Counted from the stretch's first letter, positions 43,649 to 52,942 are shown. The stretch: 64,000 nucleotides of DNA from Methylobacterium adhaesivum (GCF_022179065.1 NZ_BPQD01000007.1:400518-464517), one strand, 5' to 3'. Numbers and translations are program-made. Notes: generated from the letters alone by a model not told the origin.

Positions 43649-44440
43649 TTAACGTGCGGAAGCGGCGCCGAGGACCCGGAAGCCCTGGGCCTCGAAGAAG
43701 GGCCGGGCCGCGGCCCCCTTCAGGAAGTCGAGGAAGCGGGCCGCACCGTCACCCCTGGCCTCGGCCGTGACGGCGAACGGATACACCACCGGGGGATGCG
43801 AGTCCGCCGGAAACACGCCCACCACCTTCACGCCCGGATCCGACTTCGCGTCGCTTTCGTAGACGACGCCTAAGGGTGCTTCGCCCCGCGAGACGAGGAG
43901 CAGGGCGGCCCGCACGTTGTCGGCCTGGGCGAGGCGCGGTTGCAGGCCGGTCCAGAGACCGAGCTTCTCGAAGGCCGCCTTGGCGTACTTGCCGATGGGC
44001 ACCGAATTGACCTCGCCCGTGGCGAGACGCCCGTCGGGGCCCAGAGCCGCCGCGAACTCATCCGGCGTGAACGGCACATCCGTGATCTTCGCGTCCCTCG
44101 GGGCGACCACGACGATCCGGTTGCCGAGGAGGTTCACCCGGGTCTCCGGGCGGATGAGGTGCTTGCCAGCGAGATCGTCCATCCATTCGAGATCGGCCGA
44201 GGCGAAGAGATCGGCGGGCGCGCCGGATTCGATCTGCCGGGCCAGGGCCGAGGAGGCGGCGTAGCTCGCCCGGATCTTGAGGCCGCTGCCCGCCGTGAAG
44301 GCCTTGCCGGCCGCGTCGAGGGCGTTCTTCAGGCTGGCGGCGGCGAACACCGTGACGGTCTCGTCGGCGCGCGCGGCGGTAGCCGAGGCCACGAGGCCCA
44401 CGAGGCCCACGAGGAGAAGGGTCCGGATGGCGGTGCGCAT
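43649..44440 (-). CDS. modA: molybdate-binding periplasmic protein ModA
   Basis: 263-residue periplasmic binding protein for molybdate and probably tungstate. It has a signal peptide (MRTAIRTLLLVGLVGLVASATAARA) and the ModA pattern VFAAASLKNALD near residue 32, the oxyanion-site serines in SYAASSALARQI, GAPADLFASADLEWMD, and YAKAAFEKLGLW further on. The ATG at 44440 has GAGGA upstream; the TTG six bases earlier does not. Mop follows in the same operon. No ModB or ModC genes are adjacent, so ModA either works with components encoded elsewhere or with the nearby MolABC-type system. Confidence 0.92.
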   Translation of the reverse strand: MRTAIRTLLLVGLVGLVASATAARADETVTVFAAASLKNALDAAGKAFTAGSGLKIRASYAASSALARQIESGAPADLFASADLEWMDDLAGKHLIRPETRVNLLGNRIVVVAPRDAKITDVPFTPDEFAAALGPDGRLATGEVNSVPIGKYAKAAFEKLGLWTGLQPRLAQADNVRAALLLVSRGEAPLGVVYESDAKSDPGVKVVGVFPADSHPPVVYPFAVTAEARGDGAARFLDFLKGAAARPFFEAQGFRVLGAASAR

Positions 44441-44571
44441 GGGCAATCAATCCTCGGGCAAGGCGGTACGGATGCGGACAATTCGCCGAACGGGCCGCCG
44501 CGCGCCAGGGACCCGGCGACGCGATCCCCAGGGCGTGTCGATCCGTGACGCGGTCCCAGGATACCCGGGGA

Positions 44572-45531
44572 TCAGAATTCGACGCCGAAGCGGACCCGCA
44601 GATTGTGGCGGGCGAACTGGCTCAGGTTGAAGGCGCGGTCGGAGAACTCGGGCGCCCTGTCGTGGCCGATCACCTGGGCCGCGTAGGCCAGGGTGAGGAA
44701 GCCCTTCTCGGAGACCTGATAATGCAGCACGGGCCCGAGGAACACCGCATGCCCGAGGAAGCGGTTCAGGAACGAACCGTCATAGGCCCGCATGGCCCGC
44801 AACTCGGGGCCGAGGAAGACGGTCTCGGTGATCCGGGCCATCAAGGTGCCCGACAGGGACAGGGTGGATGACCGGTCGGTCTCGCCCGATCCCTTGAGGC
44901 GCGCAACGGAAGGATCGTAGATCAGGTTGGCGCCGACCCAGAGCCGGTCGGGGATCAGGCGTGCGTCGACCATGAGACGCGTGTCCATGCTGAACACGTC
45001 AGCGCCCTGGCCCTCGATGGGGGTCACCCGTGAGTATTGGGGCTCGGCCTGTAGGGCGATGCCGAACGGATGGCTGTCCGTGCGCTTGAGGAATTGATAC
45101 TTCAGCTCCAGCGACCCGCCGTTGAAGGTACCGAACCGCTTGTCCGGCACACCCGCGATGGTGCGGGTGTCGCGCGCATCGAACTGGAGGCCGGGCTCGA
45201 TGCTGAAATTGTCGGTGGGATCGATCTGATAGCTGATGATGGGTTCGGTGGCGCCGTAGCCCGACGAACCCGGGCCGCTGCGCCGCTTGCTGAAGCGCCC
45301 GATGGCGTCGACCACGACTTCCTGCTCGCCCTTCTTGCCGGTGTCGGTCCCCTCCGTGAACCCGAACAGGTTCTCGGTATCGACCTTGTCGGGCGCGTCG
45401 CCCTCGCGTGCCCCGACCTCGGCCGTACCGGTGAGGACGAGGGCGACTAGGGTGAGGGCGGCCTGAATGCGGCCGGGCTGGGCCCTCCGCCTGAGCGTGC
45501 GGGGGCGTCGGGGCAACGAAGAACGAAACAT
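44572..45531 (-). CDS. outer-membrane beta-barrel protein of unknown function
   Basis: 319-residue exported protein. A long basic N terminus (RRPRTLRRRAQPGR) precedes the hydrophobic signal core (AALTLVALVLTG) and a likely cleavage after VGA. The mature part alternates hydrophobic and polar residues over many strands (NFSIEPGLQFDAR; RLWVGANLIYDPS; FLTLAYAAQVIG) and ends RVRFGVEF with a terminal phenylalanine, which is typical of outer-membrane barrels. No specific family is recognised. It lies 131 bases upstream of modA in the same direction and could be co-transcribed. The ATG at 45531 is chosen for the signal peptide. Confidence 0.7.
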   Translation of the reverse strand: MFRSSLPRRPRTLRRRAQPGRIQAALTLVALVLTGTAEVGAREGDAPDKVDTENLFGFTEGTDTGKKGEQEVVVDAIGRFSKRRSGPGSSGYGATEPIISYQIDPTDNFSIEPGLQFDARDTRTIAGVPDKRFGTFNGGSLELKYQFLKRTDSHPFGIALQAEPQYSRVTPIEGQGADVFSMDTRLMVDARLIPDRLWVGANLIYDPSVARLKGSGETDRSSTLSLSGTLMARITETVFLGPELRAMRAYDGSFLNRFLGHAVFLGPVLHYQVSEKGFLTLAYAAQVIGHDRAPEFSDRAFNLSQFARHNLRVRFGVEF

Positions 45532-45720
45532 CCGTGCACAGTACCGTGATCTTCCGTCGTTTGGCTGATACCGGAGGATCACAGGAGGTGTGGATCGGCG
45601 GCTTCACCGAGGCCGAAGATTTCACGTGAATCACAAACGCGGGCTACAGTCGTGCCCGAGCGACAGATCGCGTCTCCGGGGCGCGGAACTTTTCCGCATC
45701 CCGGCCCTCCGAGAGGTTTC

Positions 45721-47616
45721 ATGAGCGGCCCCACCCTGATGCACGCCGGTTACAATCCGGTTCTTGTCGCCCTGTCGGTCGCCATCGCCATTCTCTCGGC
45801 CTACGTCGCCCTCGATCTCGGAGCGCGGGTTCGGGGCGCGGCACCGGGGCAGCGGTGGGCCTGGGTGGCGGGCGCCGCGGGTGCCATGGGCGGCGGCATC
45901 TGGTCGATGCACTTCATCGGCATGCTCGCCTTCGAGATGGGTATGCCCGTGGCCTACCACCTCGGGCTTACCGCCCTGTCCCTCGTCATCGCCGTGGCCG
46001 CCACCGGAGTGGCCTTCGCCTGGGTCAACCGGGCCGCCGCCGGGCTGCGGGACGTGCTGGTGAGCGGCCCCCTGATGGGCCTCGGCGTCGCCGGGATGCA
46101 CTACACCGGCATGGCCGCGATGCATGTGCCGGGCAATCTCGCCTACAGTGTCGTGATCGTCGCGGCTTCCATCGCCATCGCGGTCGCGGCGGCGACGGCG
46201 GCCCTGTGGCTCACCTTCCGCCAGCACGGCGTCCGGCAGAAGCTCCTGGCCGCCGGCGTGATGGGCATCGCCGTGGCGGGCATGCACTACACCGGCATGG
46301 CGGCGGCGACCTTCACGGTCGAGGAGGCCGGTGCCCACGCCGCCCATATCACGGCCCTCGGGCAGGACCAGCAGACCCTCGCGCTGGCCGTCGCCGGCGC
46401 CACCTTCGCGATCCTGTTCCTCGCCCTGTTCGCTTCCTCCGTCGATCAGCAGCGGGTCCAGGAAGAATACCGGGCGAGCGAGGCGCGGTTCCGGGCGGCG
46501 ATCCAGGCCGTGCGCGGCGTGCTCTGGACCAACGACGCCGAGGGGCGGATGATGGGCGAACAGCCCGGCTGGGCGGCCCTCACGGGCCAGACCCGGGCGG
46601 AATATGAGGGGTTCGGCTGGGCAAGCGCCGTTCACCCGGACGACGCCGCCTCCTCCCTCGCGGCCTGGGCGGCGACGGTGGCGGCGCAGCGGGACTTCGT
46701 TCACGAGCACCGGGTGCGCGCCCGCGACGGCAGTTGGCGCCACTTCGCCATCCATGCGGTGCCGATCCTACGGGCCGGCGCCATCCGCGAATGGGTCGGC
46801 GTGCACACGGACATCACCGAGCAGCGCGAGGCCGAGGCGGAATTGCGCGACTCGAACGAGGAACTCCAGCGTTACGCTTACATCGTCAGCCACGACCTGC
46901 GTGCGCCCCTCGTCAACGTCATGGGCTTCACGAGCGAGCTCGAGGAGACGCGCGGGGAGGTCGCCCAGGCCCTGCGCGACCATCCGCAGGCGGGCCGGAT
47001 CGATGCCGATCTCGGCGAGGCCCTCGGCTTCATCAAGGCGGCCGTCACCCGCATGGAGGGCCTGATCGCCGCCATTCTGCGACTGTCGCGCGAGGGCCGA
47101 CGCGCCTTCCGCGTGGAGCCCCTCGACATGACGACCCTGCTCCAGGGCCTCGCCGATGCGCAGCACCATCAGACCGACGCGGCAGGCGCCCGCGTGAACA
47201 TCGCTCCCGACCTGCCGGAGATCACGGCGGACCGCCTCGCCGTCGAGCAGGTGTTCGCCAACCTCCTCGACAACGCCGTGAAGTACCTCGACCCTCAGCG
47301 GCCGGGACGGATCACGGTGACGGCCGTGACCGCGGGCAGCAACCGGGTCCGCTTCGACGTCGCGGATAACGGCCGGGGCATCGCGGCCCGCGACCATGCC
47401 CGCGTCTTCGAGCTGTTTCGCCGATCCGGAGTCCAGGACCGGCCCGGCGAGGGCATCGGTCTCGCCCACGTGAAGGCCCTCGTGCGCTCCCTCGGCGGCC
47501 GGATCGACGTGACCTCGGAACTGGGCCAAGGCACCACGTTCAGCGTGACGCTGCCCCGGAAGGCCGCTACGGGTCAGGCTGGACAGGCCGGCCCCGTGAG
47601 CCTCGCCGCGGAATAG
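45721..47616 (+). CDS. MHYT-PAS sensor histidine kinase
   Basis: 631-residue membrane-bound sensor kinase. The N-terminal MHYT domain has three of its signature motifs (MHFIGMLAF near residue 63, MHYTGMAAMH near 127, MHYTGMAA near 190) within about seven helices. It is proposed to sense a diatomic gas or copper-bound ligand. A PAS domain (TNDAEGRMMGEQPGW) follows near residue 262. Then come the HisKA dimerisation domain with SHDLRAPLVN near residue 390 and the HATPase with NLLDNAVKYLD and GEGIGLAHVKAL. GAGAGG precedes the ATG. The next two genes, a CheY-like receiver and a REC-HisKA_2 hybrid, are its probable partners. Confidence 0.9.
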   Translation: MSGPTLMHAGYNPVLVALSVAIAILSAYVALDLGARVRGAAPGQRWAWVAGAAGAMGGGIWSMHFIGMLAFEMGMPVAYHLGLTALSLVIAVAATGVAFAWVNRAAAGLRDVLVSGPLMGLGVAGMHYTGMAAMHVPGNLAYSVVIVAASIAIAVAAATAALWLTFRQHGVRQKLLAAGVMGIAVAGMHYTGMAAATFTVEEAGAHAAHITALGQDQQTLALAVAGATFAILFLALFASSVDQQRVQEEYRASEARFRAAIQAVRGVLWTNDAEGRMMGEQPGWAALTGQTRAEYEGFGWASAVHPDDAASSLAAWAATVAAQRDFVHEHRVRARDGSWRHFAIHAVPILRAGAIREWVGVHTDITEQREAEAELRDSNEELQRYAYIVSHDLRAPLVNVMGFTSELEETRGEVAQALRDHPQAGRIDADLGEALGFIKAAVTRMEGLIAAILRLSREGRRAFRVEPLDMTTLLQGLADAQHHQTDAAGARVNIAPDLPEITADRLAVEQVFANLLDNAVKYLDPQRPGRITVTAVTAGSNRVRFDVADNGRGIAARDHARVFELFRRSGVQDRPGEGIGLAHVKALVRSLGGRIDVTSELGQGTTFSVTLPRKAATGQAGQAGPVSLAAE

Positions 47617-47630
47617 TTTCGGAGCCACCC

Positions 47631-48065
47631 ATGCAACCCGTCTGCATCGTGATGATCGAGGACGACGAGGGACACGCTCGCCTCATCGAGCGCAACATCC
47701 GCCGGGCCGGGGTGAACAACGAGATCGTCCCGTTCCGTGACGGCACGTCGGCCCTGGCCTACCTGCTCGGACCGGACGGGTCCGGCGAGGCGAGTGCGCG
47801 GCGCCATCTCCTCATCCTCCTCGACCTCAACCTGCCGGACATGACCGGCCTCGACATCCTCGAGAAGGTGAAGGCGAACCCGCATACGCGCCGCTCGCCC
47901 GTGGTGGTGCTGACGACGACGGACGACAGCCGCGAGGTCCAGCGCTGCTACGACCTCGGGGCCAACGTCTACATCACCAAGCCGGTGAACTACGAAGGCT
48001 TCTCCAACGCGATCCGGCAGCTCGGCCTGTTCTTCTCGGTGATGCAAGTGCCCGAAACGCCATGA
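47631..48065 (+). CDS. single-domain response regulator (Rcp1/CheY-like)
   Basis: 144-residue receiver domain with no output domain. The acidic pocket MIEDDEGH is at the start, the phosphoacceptor aspartate is in LLDLNLPDM near residue 62, the switch threonine is in VLTTTDD, and the conserved lysine is in ITKPVN. The insertion LGPDGSGEASARRHL is typical of Rcp1-type regulators paired with phytochrome-like or PAS kinases. It lies 14 bases after the MHYT kinase, with GGAG ahead of the ATG, and its stop overlaps the next gene. Confidence 0.9.
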   Translation: MQPVCIVMIEDDEGHARLIERNIRRAGVNNEIVPFRDGTSALAYLLGPDGSGEASARRHLLILLDLNLPDMTGLDILEKVKANPHTRRSPVVVLTTTDDSREVQRCYDLGANVYITKPVNYEGFSNAIRQLGLFFSVMQVPETP

Positions 48066-49153
48066 GTGCCGACGCGCCGCCCGGCCTCGAGGCTTCCGTG
48101 ACCGGTTCGCCCCCCGAGGTGGATCCGGCCCCGCGGATCCTCTACGTCGACGACGATCCGGGCCTCGGGCGGCTCGTCCAGCGCGCCCTGCGCACGCGCG
48201 GCTACGCCGTGGAACTCGCCCCCGACGGGGAAGCGGGTCTGGCGCGCTTGGCGGCGGGCGGCATCGACGTCGTCGCCCTCGACCATCACATGCCCGGCCA
48301 GACCGGCCTCGAGGTGCTGCCGGCCATCAGGGCCCTGCCCGACGCGCCGCCCGTGGTCTACGTGACGGGCTCCGAGGACAGCCGCGTCGCCGTCGCGGCC
48401 CTCAAGGCCGGAGCCGTCGATTACGTCTGGAAGGATGTCCAGGGCCAGTTCCGCGAGCTCCTCGGGGAGGCCATCGACACGGCCCTGCGCCAGGAGACCC
48501 TGCGGCGCGACAAGGAGCGGGCCGACATGGCGGTCCGCGAGGCGCGCGACCGCGCCGAGATCCTGCTCCGGGAGGTGAACCACCGGGTCGCCAACTCCCT
48601 GGCCCTGGTGGCGGCCCTCACGCACATGCAAACCAACGCCGTCTCCGACCCCGCCGCCAAGGCCGCGCTCATCGAGATGCAGGCGCGCATCCAGGCCATC
48701 GCGGGCATCCACCGGCGCCTCTACACCTCGGACGATGTCGAGGCCGTCGCCCTCGATGCCTACCTGTCGAGCCTGGCGGAGGAGCTGCAGGCCGCCATGA
48801 AGGCCGCCGGCCGCGACCATGCCATCCGGCTCGCCGTGGAGCCCGTGCGACTCGCCACCGACAAGGCCGTGTCGCTCGGCGTCATCGTCACCGAGCTCGT
48901 GACCAACGCGTACAAGTACGCCTATGCGCCCGACGTCCCCGGCGAAATCCGCGTCGCCCTCGGGCGGCACGGCGCCGAGGGCCTGACGCTGACGGTGGAG
49001 GATGACGGGGTCGGCTGGACGGGCGAGGGCCAGCCGCGCGGCACCGGCCTCGGCTCCCGCATCGTCAAGGCCATGGCGACGAACCTGCGTTCCACCGTGG
49101 TCTACGGCTCGCCCGGCCCCGGAACGCGCGCGACCCTGTGCTTCCAGGGCTGA
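48062..49153 (+). CDS. hybrid receiver-HisKA_2 sensor kinase
   Basis: 363-residue cytosolic protein. An N-terminal receiver (YVDDDPG, phosphoacceptor aspartate in VALDHHMPG, TGSEDS, and WKDV in place of the usual KP) is followed by a HisKA_2 kinase. The H-box is LREVNHRVANSLALV near residue 174, and the HATPase motifs are VTELVTNAYKYAY and GTGLGSRIVKAM. Such receiver-first kinases pass on a signal received from another kinase, here probably the MHYT kinase. HisKA_2 kinases often feed the general stress response through PhyR, a possible link to nepR-ecfG that is not proven here. The ATG overlaps the previous stop. Confidence 0.88.
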   Translation: MSADAPPGLEASVTGSPPEVDPAPRILYVDDDPGLGRLVQRALRTRGYAVELAPDGEAGLARLAAGGIDVVALDHHMPGQTGLEVLPAIRALPDAPPVVYVTGSEDSRVAVAALKAGAVDYVWKDVQGQFRELLGEAIDTALRQETLRRDKERADMAVREARDRAEILLREVNHRVANSLALVAALTHMQTNAVSDPAAKAALIEMQARIQAIAGIHRRLYTSDDVEAVALDAYLSSLAEELQAAMKAAGRDHAIRLAVEPVRLATDKAVSLGVIVTELVTNAYKYAYAPDVPGEIRVALGRHGAEGLTLTVEDDGVGWTGEGQPRGTGLGSRIVKAMATNLRSTVVYGSPGPGTRATLCFQG

Positions 49154-49160
49154 CGGTTAG

Positions 49161-49208
49161 AGCATCGTCTTTCCCCGAAAGCCGGAGGCCACCTTTCGGG
49201 ACGATGCT
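49161..49208. repeat. imperfect inverted repeat, possible bidirectional terminator
   Basis: The left arm AGCATCGTC...CCGAAAG and the right arm CTTTCGG-GACGATGCT pair over 16 bases, with a five-base bulge in the left arm and an 11-base loop. It fills the gap between two convergent genes and looks like the dispersed REP-like elements of related genomes. Confidence 0.65.
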
Positions 49209-49907
49209 TTAGGTATCGGGAAGGGCCGCCAGTTTCTCGGCGGCTTCCAGCAGGGTTTCGCCGGTGACGTCCGGTGGCCGCAGCACCGGCGAGAACGGCA
49301 GCCCCCGCGCCACGTAGGCGCCGACGAGGCCGGCCGCCTTGGCACCGTGGATGTCCCAGGGGTGTGTCGCCACCAGGGCCATCTCGCCCGGCGCGACCCC
49401 GGCGGTTTCGGCCGCGAATCGGTACACCTCCGGCCTCGGCTTCGACAGCCCCACCTGCTCGACGGAGAGGACGCGCTCGATCCGCTCGCCGAGACCCGCC
49501 TCGTCGAACAACCCCTGGGTTGTTTGCGCGGCGCCGTTGCTGAGGGCGAAGACCCGGATGCCGGCCTCGGCCAGGACCGCGAACGCCGCTCCGGCGTCGT
49601 CGTGCGGCGGCAGGCTCGCCATCCGGCCGAGCGCCGCCTGCTTGTCGGCCGCCGACGCCGCGACACCTTCCCGAGCCAGCACCTCGTCGAGGCACCCGGC
49701 CATGACGGCACGGAAGGGGGCGAAACCGTCCGTCGCCGCGAGGGCGAAGGTGTCTCGCAGGGTCGCGGTGTAGAGGAACTCCGCCGACGCGGCAGGCAGG
49801 CCGAGGCCGACTAGGGCGGCGCGCAGGGGTTCCAGGCTGAACACCGTGCCGATGATGTCGAAGGCGACGGCTTTGGGCCGGACGGCGCCCGGACGGGGAC
49901 CGCTCAT
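49209..49907 (-). CDS. haloacid dehalogenase, type II-like HAD hydrolase
   Basis: 232-residue HAD-superfamily hydrolase resembling (S)-2-haloacid dehalogenases. The nucleophile is in AFDIIGTVFS (D17). An all-helical cap contains the usual aromatic residues. Motif II is ALSNGA, motif III is SKPRPEVY, and ATHPWDIHGAKAAG fits the haloacid-dehalogenase motif IV (typically ASN.WD..GA..AG). It may instead act on a phosphoester. The ATG at 49907 overlaps the stop of the catalase-like gene (TGATG), so the two are probably translated together. Confidence 0.83.
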   Translation of the reverse strand: MSGPRPGAVRPKAVAFDIIGTVFSLEPLRAALVGLGLPAASAEFLYTATLRDTFALAATDGFAPFRAVMAGCLDEVLAREGVAASAADKQAALGRMASLPPHDDAGAAFAVLAEAGIRVFALSNGAAQTTQGLFDEAGLGERIERVLSVEQVGLSKPRPEVYRFAAETAGVAPGEMALVATHPWDIHGAKAAGLVGAYVARGLPFSPVLRPPDVTGETLLEAAEKLAALPDT

Positions 49908-50986
49908 CACCGCTTCCCCGCCGGCTCGTGGATGGGGCAGCCGTTGAAGCGCTGGCGGAACTCGGCCGAATGCCGGTAGGGCGCGTTACGCGCCCGGTTG
50001 ATGTTGCCGAGCGGCCGGTGCGCGGCGAGCCCGGTCCAGACCCCGAAGCGCATTCCTTCGTCGACCGCCTTGACCCGGTCCGCATCCCAGCTGTCCTGCG
50101 GGCGGACCGTGATCGTCGCCACCGTCTGGAACGGTGCCTCGTCCTCGTTCCAGGCGACGGTCGGGTCCTCGACGGGCTGCCGTTCGAGGTCGCGGCAGAG
50201 CTGGACCCGGAACGCCCACACGGCCTCGCGGTCGCGCATCTCGGCCTGCACCGTCTCGCGGATCGCGTCCGGGCGGCCGGAGGCGTCGATCTCCCGGCCC
50301 GTCAGGGCCGTCAGCGACGCGGCCACGGGCGCGAGGGAGAACTTGGCGATGTGGTCGCCGTACCGGAACGGCGTGACGCTGTAGTAGGTCTCGCCCAGGG
50401 GATCGACGTTCGGCGCCCCGCCGAGGGCTGCGACGGTGGTGCTCTCGATGCCGACAGCCTGCAGCGCCTTGTTGACGCCGCGAAGGACGGTGGAGGCCGC
50501 GACCTTCAGGGATTCCGCCCGGTCCGTCGTCTTGGCCAGCAGCTTGAGGCTGGAATGGAACGCCTCGGCGGTCTTAGCCTGGAACACGGGGCCGTTGACC
50601 ATGATGAAGTCCTGGGCCGTACCCTCTGCCCCGGCCAGACGCTCGCCGGGCGCGTCCAGCACCTTGATGGCGACGCCGCGCGGCAGTGAGACGGCGTCGG
50701 GCAGGATGTCGCCCGCATTCGTGGAGAGGCGCATGTAGACCCGGTGCTCGCCGGGAGTGGCGAACAGCCCCTGCGCCAGCTCCGGGGGGAGCCCGGGCGC
50801 GATCGCCATCGTGCCTTCGAGGATGCCGTGCGCCTTGGCGTGGACCGCGCGCACGGCATGCCCGGAATCCTGCGCCGTCCGCTCCAGGATCGTATCGAAA
50901 GTCTCGCACAGGGCCTCGATCGTCCGAGCCTCCTCGGGTTGCACGTCCTCGACGGCGGGGCTGTAGCGAACGGGTTCGTTGAGCAT
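49907..50986 (-). CDS. catalase-family (SrpA-like) heme protein
   Basis: 359-residue protein of the small catalase-like family. It has HAVRAVHAKAHGILEG near residue 43 (distal histidine region), YMRLSTNAGDILPD near residue 84, VSLPRGVAIKVLD near residue 99 and DFIMVNGPVFQAKT near residue 126. The C-terminal part ends GNINRARNAPYRHSAEFR, as in this group. It lacks a signal peptide, so it is probably cytosolic. Peroxidase or lipid-hydroperoxide activity is possible; full catalase activity is uncertain. GGAGA precedes the ATG. It lies upstream of and overlaps the dehalogenase gene. Confidence 0.83.
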   Translation of the reverse strand: MLNEPVRYSPAVEDVQPEEARTIEALCETFDTILERTAQDSGHAVRAVHAKAHGILEGTMAIAPGLPPELAQGLFATPGEHRVYMRLSTNAGDILPDAVSLPRGVAIKVLDAPGERLAGAEGTAQDFIMVNGPVFQAKTAEAFHSSLKLLAKTTDRAESLKVAASTVLRGVNKALQAVGIESTTVAALGGAPNVDPLGETYYSVTPFRYGDHIAKFSLAPVAASLTALTGREIDASGRPDAIRETVQAEMRDREAVWAFRVQLCRDLERQPVEDPTVAWNEDEAPFQTVATITVRPQDSWDADRVKAVDEGMRFGVWTGLAAHRPLGNINRARNAPYRHSAEFRQRFNGCPIHEPAGKR

Positions 50987-51209
50987 GCGGCAATCTCCGA
51001 ATTGTCGATGCGCTAACCCGATCCCGGCGTCCCCGTTCCGACCCGGTCTTCCCGCATCGCCCCACGACGTCGCCCTCCCGCCGGTCGTGCCGGTCCGAAG
51101 GCGGCAAGACGTCCCATGGCTTTTCCAATCTCACGGCTTTCTTAATCTACATGAGTAGAGACGGGAGGGTTTGCGGTTAAACTCGCGAGCCCTGCCCCGA
51201 GAAAGCCGT

Positions 51210-51953
51210 ATGCCCGATCCACTTGTGCGAAAACTTCAGCGATACGGCCCGCTTTCGGATGCCGACCGACTCTGGCTTGCCGAGGCCCTCGGCACGAGGC
51301 GGCAGGTCGCGGCGCGCACCGACATCGTCGTGGAGGGCGAGGATCCGCGCGCGGTCAACGTCGTCCTGGATGGCTGGGCCTGCCGGTACAAGCAGCTCGC
51401 CGATGGTCGCCGCCAGATCGTCTCGCTCATCCTGCCGGGCGATCCGTACGATTCGAACCCCTTCCTCCACGACCGGATGGACCATGCCGTCTGCGCCCTG
51501 ACGCCCGTCATCCTCGCGCATGTGAGGGGCTCGGCGATGCAGGACCTCACCGCGCGCAGCCCCAACCTCAACGAGGCCTTCCATCGCGAGACCCTGGCCA
51601 ACGCCTCGATCCAGCGCGAGTGGACCGTGAGTCTGGGCTGCCGCACCGGGATCGAACGCCTCGCCCACCTGTTCTGCGAGGTGTTCGCGCGGCTCGCCGT
51701 CGTCGGCCTGACGAAGGACAGCACGTGCTCGTTCCCGATCACTCAGAACGATTTGGCCGACGCCCTGGGCCAGACCAGTGTGCACATCAACCGCACGCTG
51801 CAGGACCTGCGGGCGGCGGGCCTGATCACGCTGCGGGGTCGGCAGCTGACGCTGCACGACCCCGACGGCTTGGCGCGACTGGCATATTTCGACCCGGCCT
51901 ACCTCCACTTCACCGTCGACGAGGCCGATCTCGGTGCCCTGGTCCGCGAATGA
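51210..51953 (+). CDS. Crp/Fnr-family transcriptional regulator
   Basis: 247-residue Crp/Fnr regulator. The N-terminal cyclic-nucleotide-like beta-barrel (DIVVEGEDPRAVNVVLDG) is followed by the long dimer helix and a C-terminal winged HTH (QNDLADALGQTSVHINRTLQDL, broken by its turn). There is no FNR-type cysteine cluster, so an iron-sulfur oxygen sensor is unlikely. The ligand, if any, is unknown. This type is common in Methylobacterium. The ATG at 51210 is used; a TTG at 51171 sits too close to its GGGAGGG to be likely. It is followed 42 bases later by the HWE kinase gene, which may be co-transcribed. Confidence 0.88.
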   Translation: MPDPLVRKLQRYGPLSDADRLWLAEALGTRRQVAARTDIVVEGEDPRAVNVVLDGWACRYKQLADGRRQIVSLILPGDPYDSNPFLHDRMDHAVCALTPVILAHVRGSAMQDLTARSPNLNEAFHRETLANASIQREWTVSLGCRTGIERLAHLFCEVFARLAVVGLTKDSTCSFPITQNDLADALGQTSVHINRTLQDLRAAGLITLRGRQLTLHDPDGLARLAYFDPAYLHFTVDEADLGALVRE

Positions 51954-51995
51954 ACCGGCTGTGCTCTGCGTGTGTTGTCGCGAGGGGGAAACGAG

Positions 51996-52718
51996 ATGAC
52001 GCAGCCTGACGACACGGCAGGGCGGATCGCCGCCCTGGAGAGCGACAACGCGCGCCTGCGCCGGCTCCTCGACAAGGCCGGCGCGCATGACGGCCTGCGG
52101 CACGGACTGCGCGACACCGTGGCAATGCTGCGGGCGGTGATGCATCAATCCGCCGAGACGGCCGAGGATATCCCGTCCTACGTCGCCCACCTCGACGGGC
52201 GCCTTGATGCCCTGATGCGCGCCCGCACCGCCATCGATGCCCTGGGCGAGGTCAACCTACATTCCATGATCTCGGACGCCCTACAGCTTCACCTCGTGCG
52301 CGAGGGCGACCGGGCCACGATTTCCGGGCCCCGCGTGCTCCTGCGTCCGAAGGCGGCCCAGATCTTCGCCCTGGCCCTGTACGAACTCGCGAGCAACGCC
52401 ATCGAGCACGGCGAACTCGGCGGAGCCCATGGCCGGGTCGCGGTCAGCTGGGAGGTGACGCAGGCGGAAGGTGCCGAGCCGATGCTCACCCTGGTGTGGA
52501 CGGAAACAGGGGGCGCGCCGATCACGCCCCCGACGCGGTCTGGGTTCGGCGCGACGGTTCTGGAGAGGACCCTGGCCTACGAACTCGACGCGCGCACGCG
52601 CCTCGCCTACGAGCCGGAGGGCCTGTGCTGCACGATCCGCCTCCCCCTCGTGAAGCGGATCGGACATCTGACGGCCGAGATCACTCCTGACTTCGAAGAC
52701 GGCGATGGGGCGGCCTGA
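51996..52718 (+). CDS. HWE-family histidine kinase without sensor domain
   Basis: 240-residue soluble kinase. An N-terminal coiled stretch (RIAALESDNARLRRLLDKAG) is followed by a modified HWE dimerisation helix, RHGLRDTVAMLRAVM, in which the usual RN is RD. The HATPase follows, with ALYELASNAIEHGELG near residue 130 and the WxE of the HWE motif in LVWTETGG near residue 168. There is no sensor or membrane part, so it probably receives a signal from a partner. GAGGGGGA precedes the ATG. Next downstream in the same direction is a single receiver gene, a likely partner. HWE kinases often act on the PhyR stress pathway. Confidence 0.82.
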   Translation: MTQPDDTAGRIAALESDNARLRRLLDKAGAHDGLRHGLRDTVAMLRAVMHQSAETAEDIPSYVAHLDGRLDALMRARTAIDALGEVNLHSMISDALQLHLVREGDRATISGPRVLLRPKAAQIFALALYELASNAIEHGELGGAHGRVAVSWEVTQAEGAEPMLTLVWTETGGAPITPPTRSGFGATVLERTLAYELDARTRLAYEPEGLCCTIRLPLVKRIGHLTAEITPDFEDGDGAA

Positions 52719-52884
52719 GGGGCCGCGTCCGCCGCAAGGGGATCGGGCGGGACGCGCGGCGCAACGGCGAGAAGAGCCATGGTCCGGGCGGCGTGCTGTG
52801 GAGAACGGAATCGTATAATCGCGACGGCACCGGCCGCGTCGCTCCGTATCGGCGCCGAGGTGCGGGGGAGAACCGAGGATGCGC

Positions 52885-52902
52885 CGACGAATTTTTTCGT
52901 CG
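52885..52902. promoter_or_regulatory. perfect inverted repeat upstream of a receiver gene
   Basis: CGACGAA and TTCGTCG flank four T, about 40 bases before the receiver ATG. It could be an operator or a small hairpin that acts as an attenuator. No binding protein can be named. Confidence 0.4.
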
Positions 52903-52942
52903 CGCGGACGTCGGACACAGGACCTTTCGAGGAAGCGCAGCC

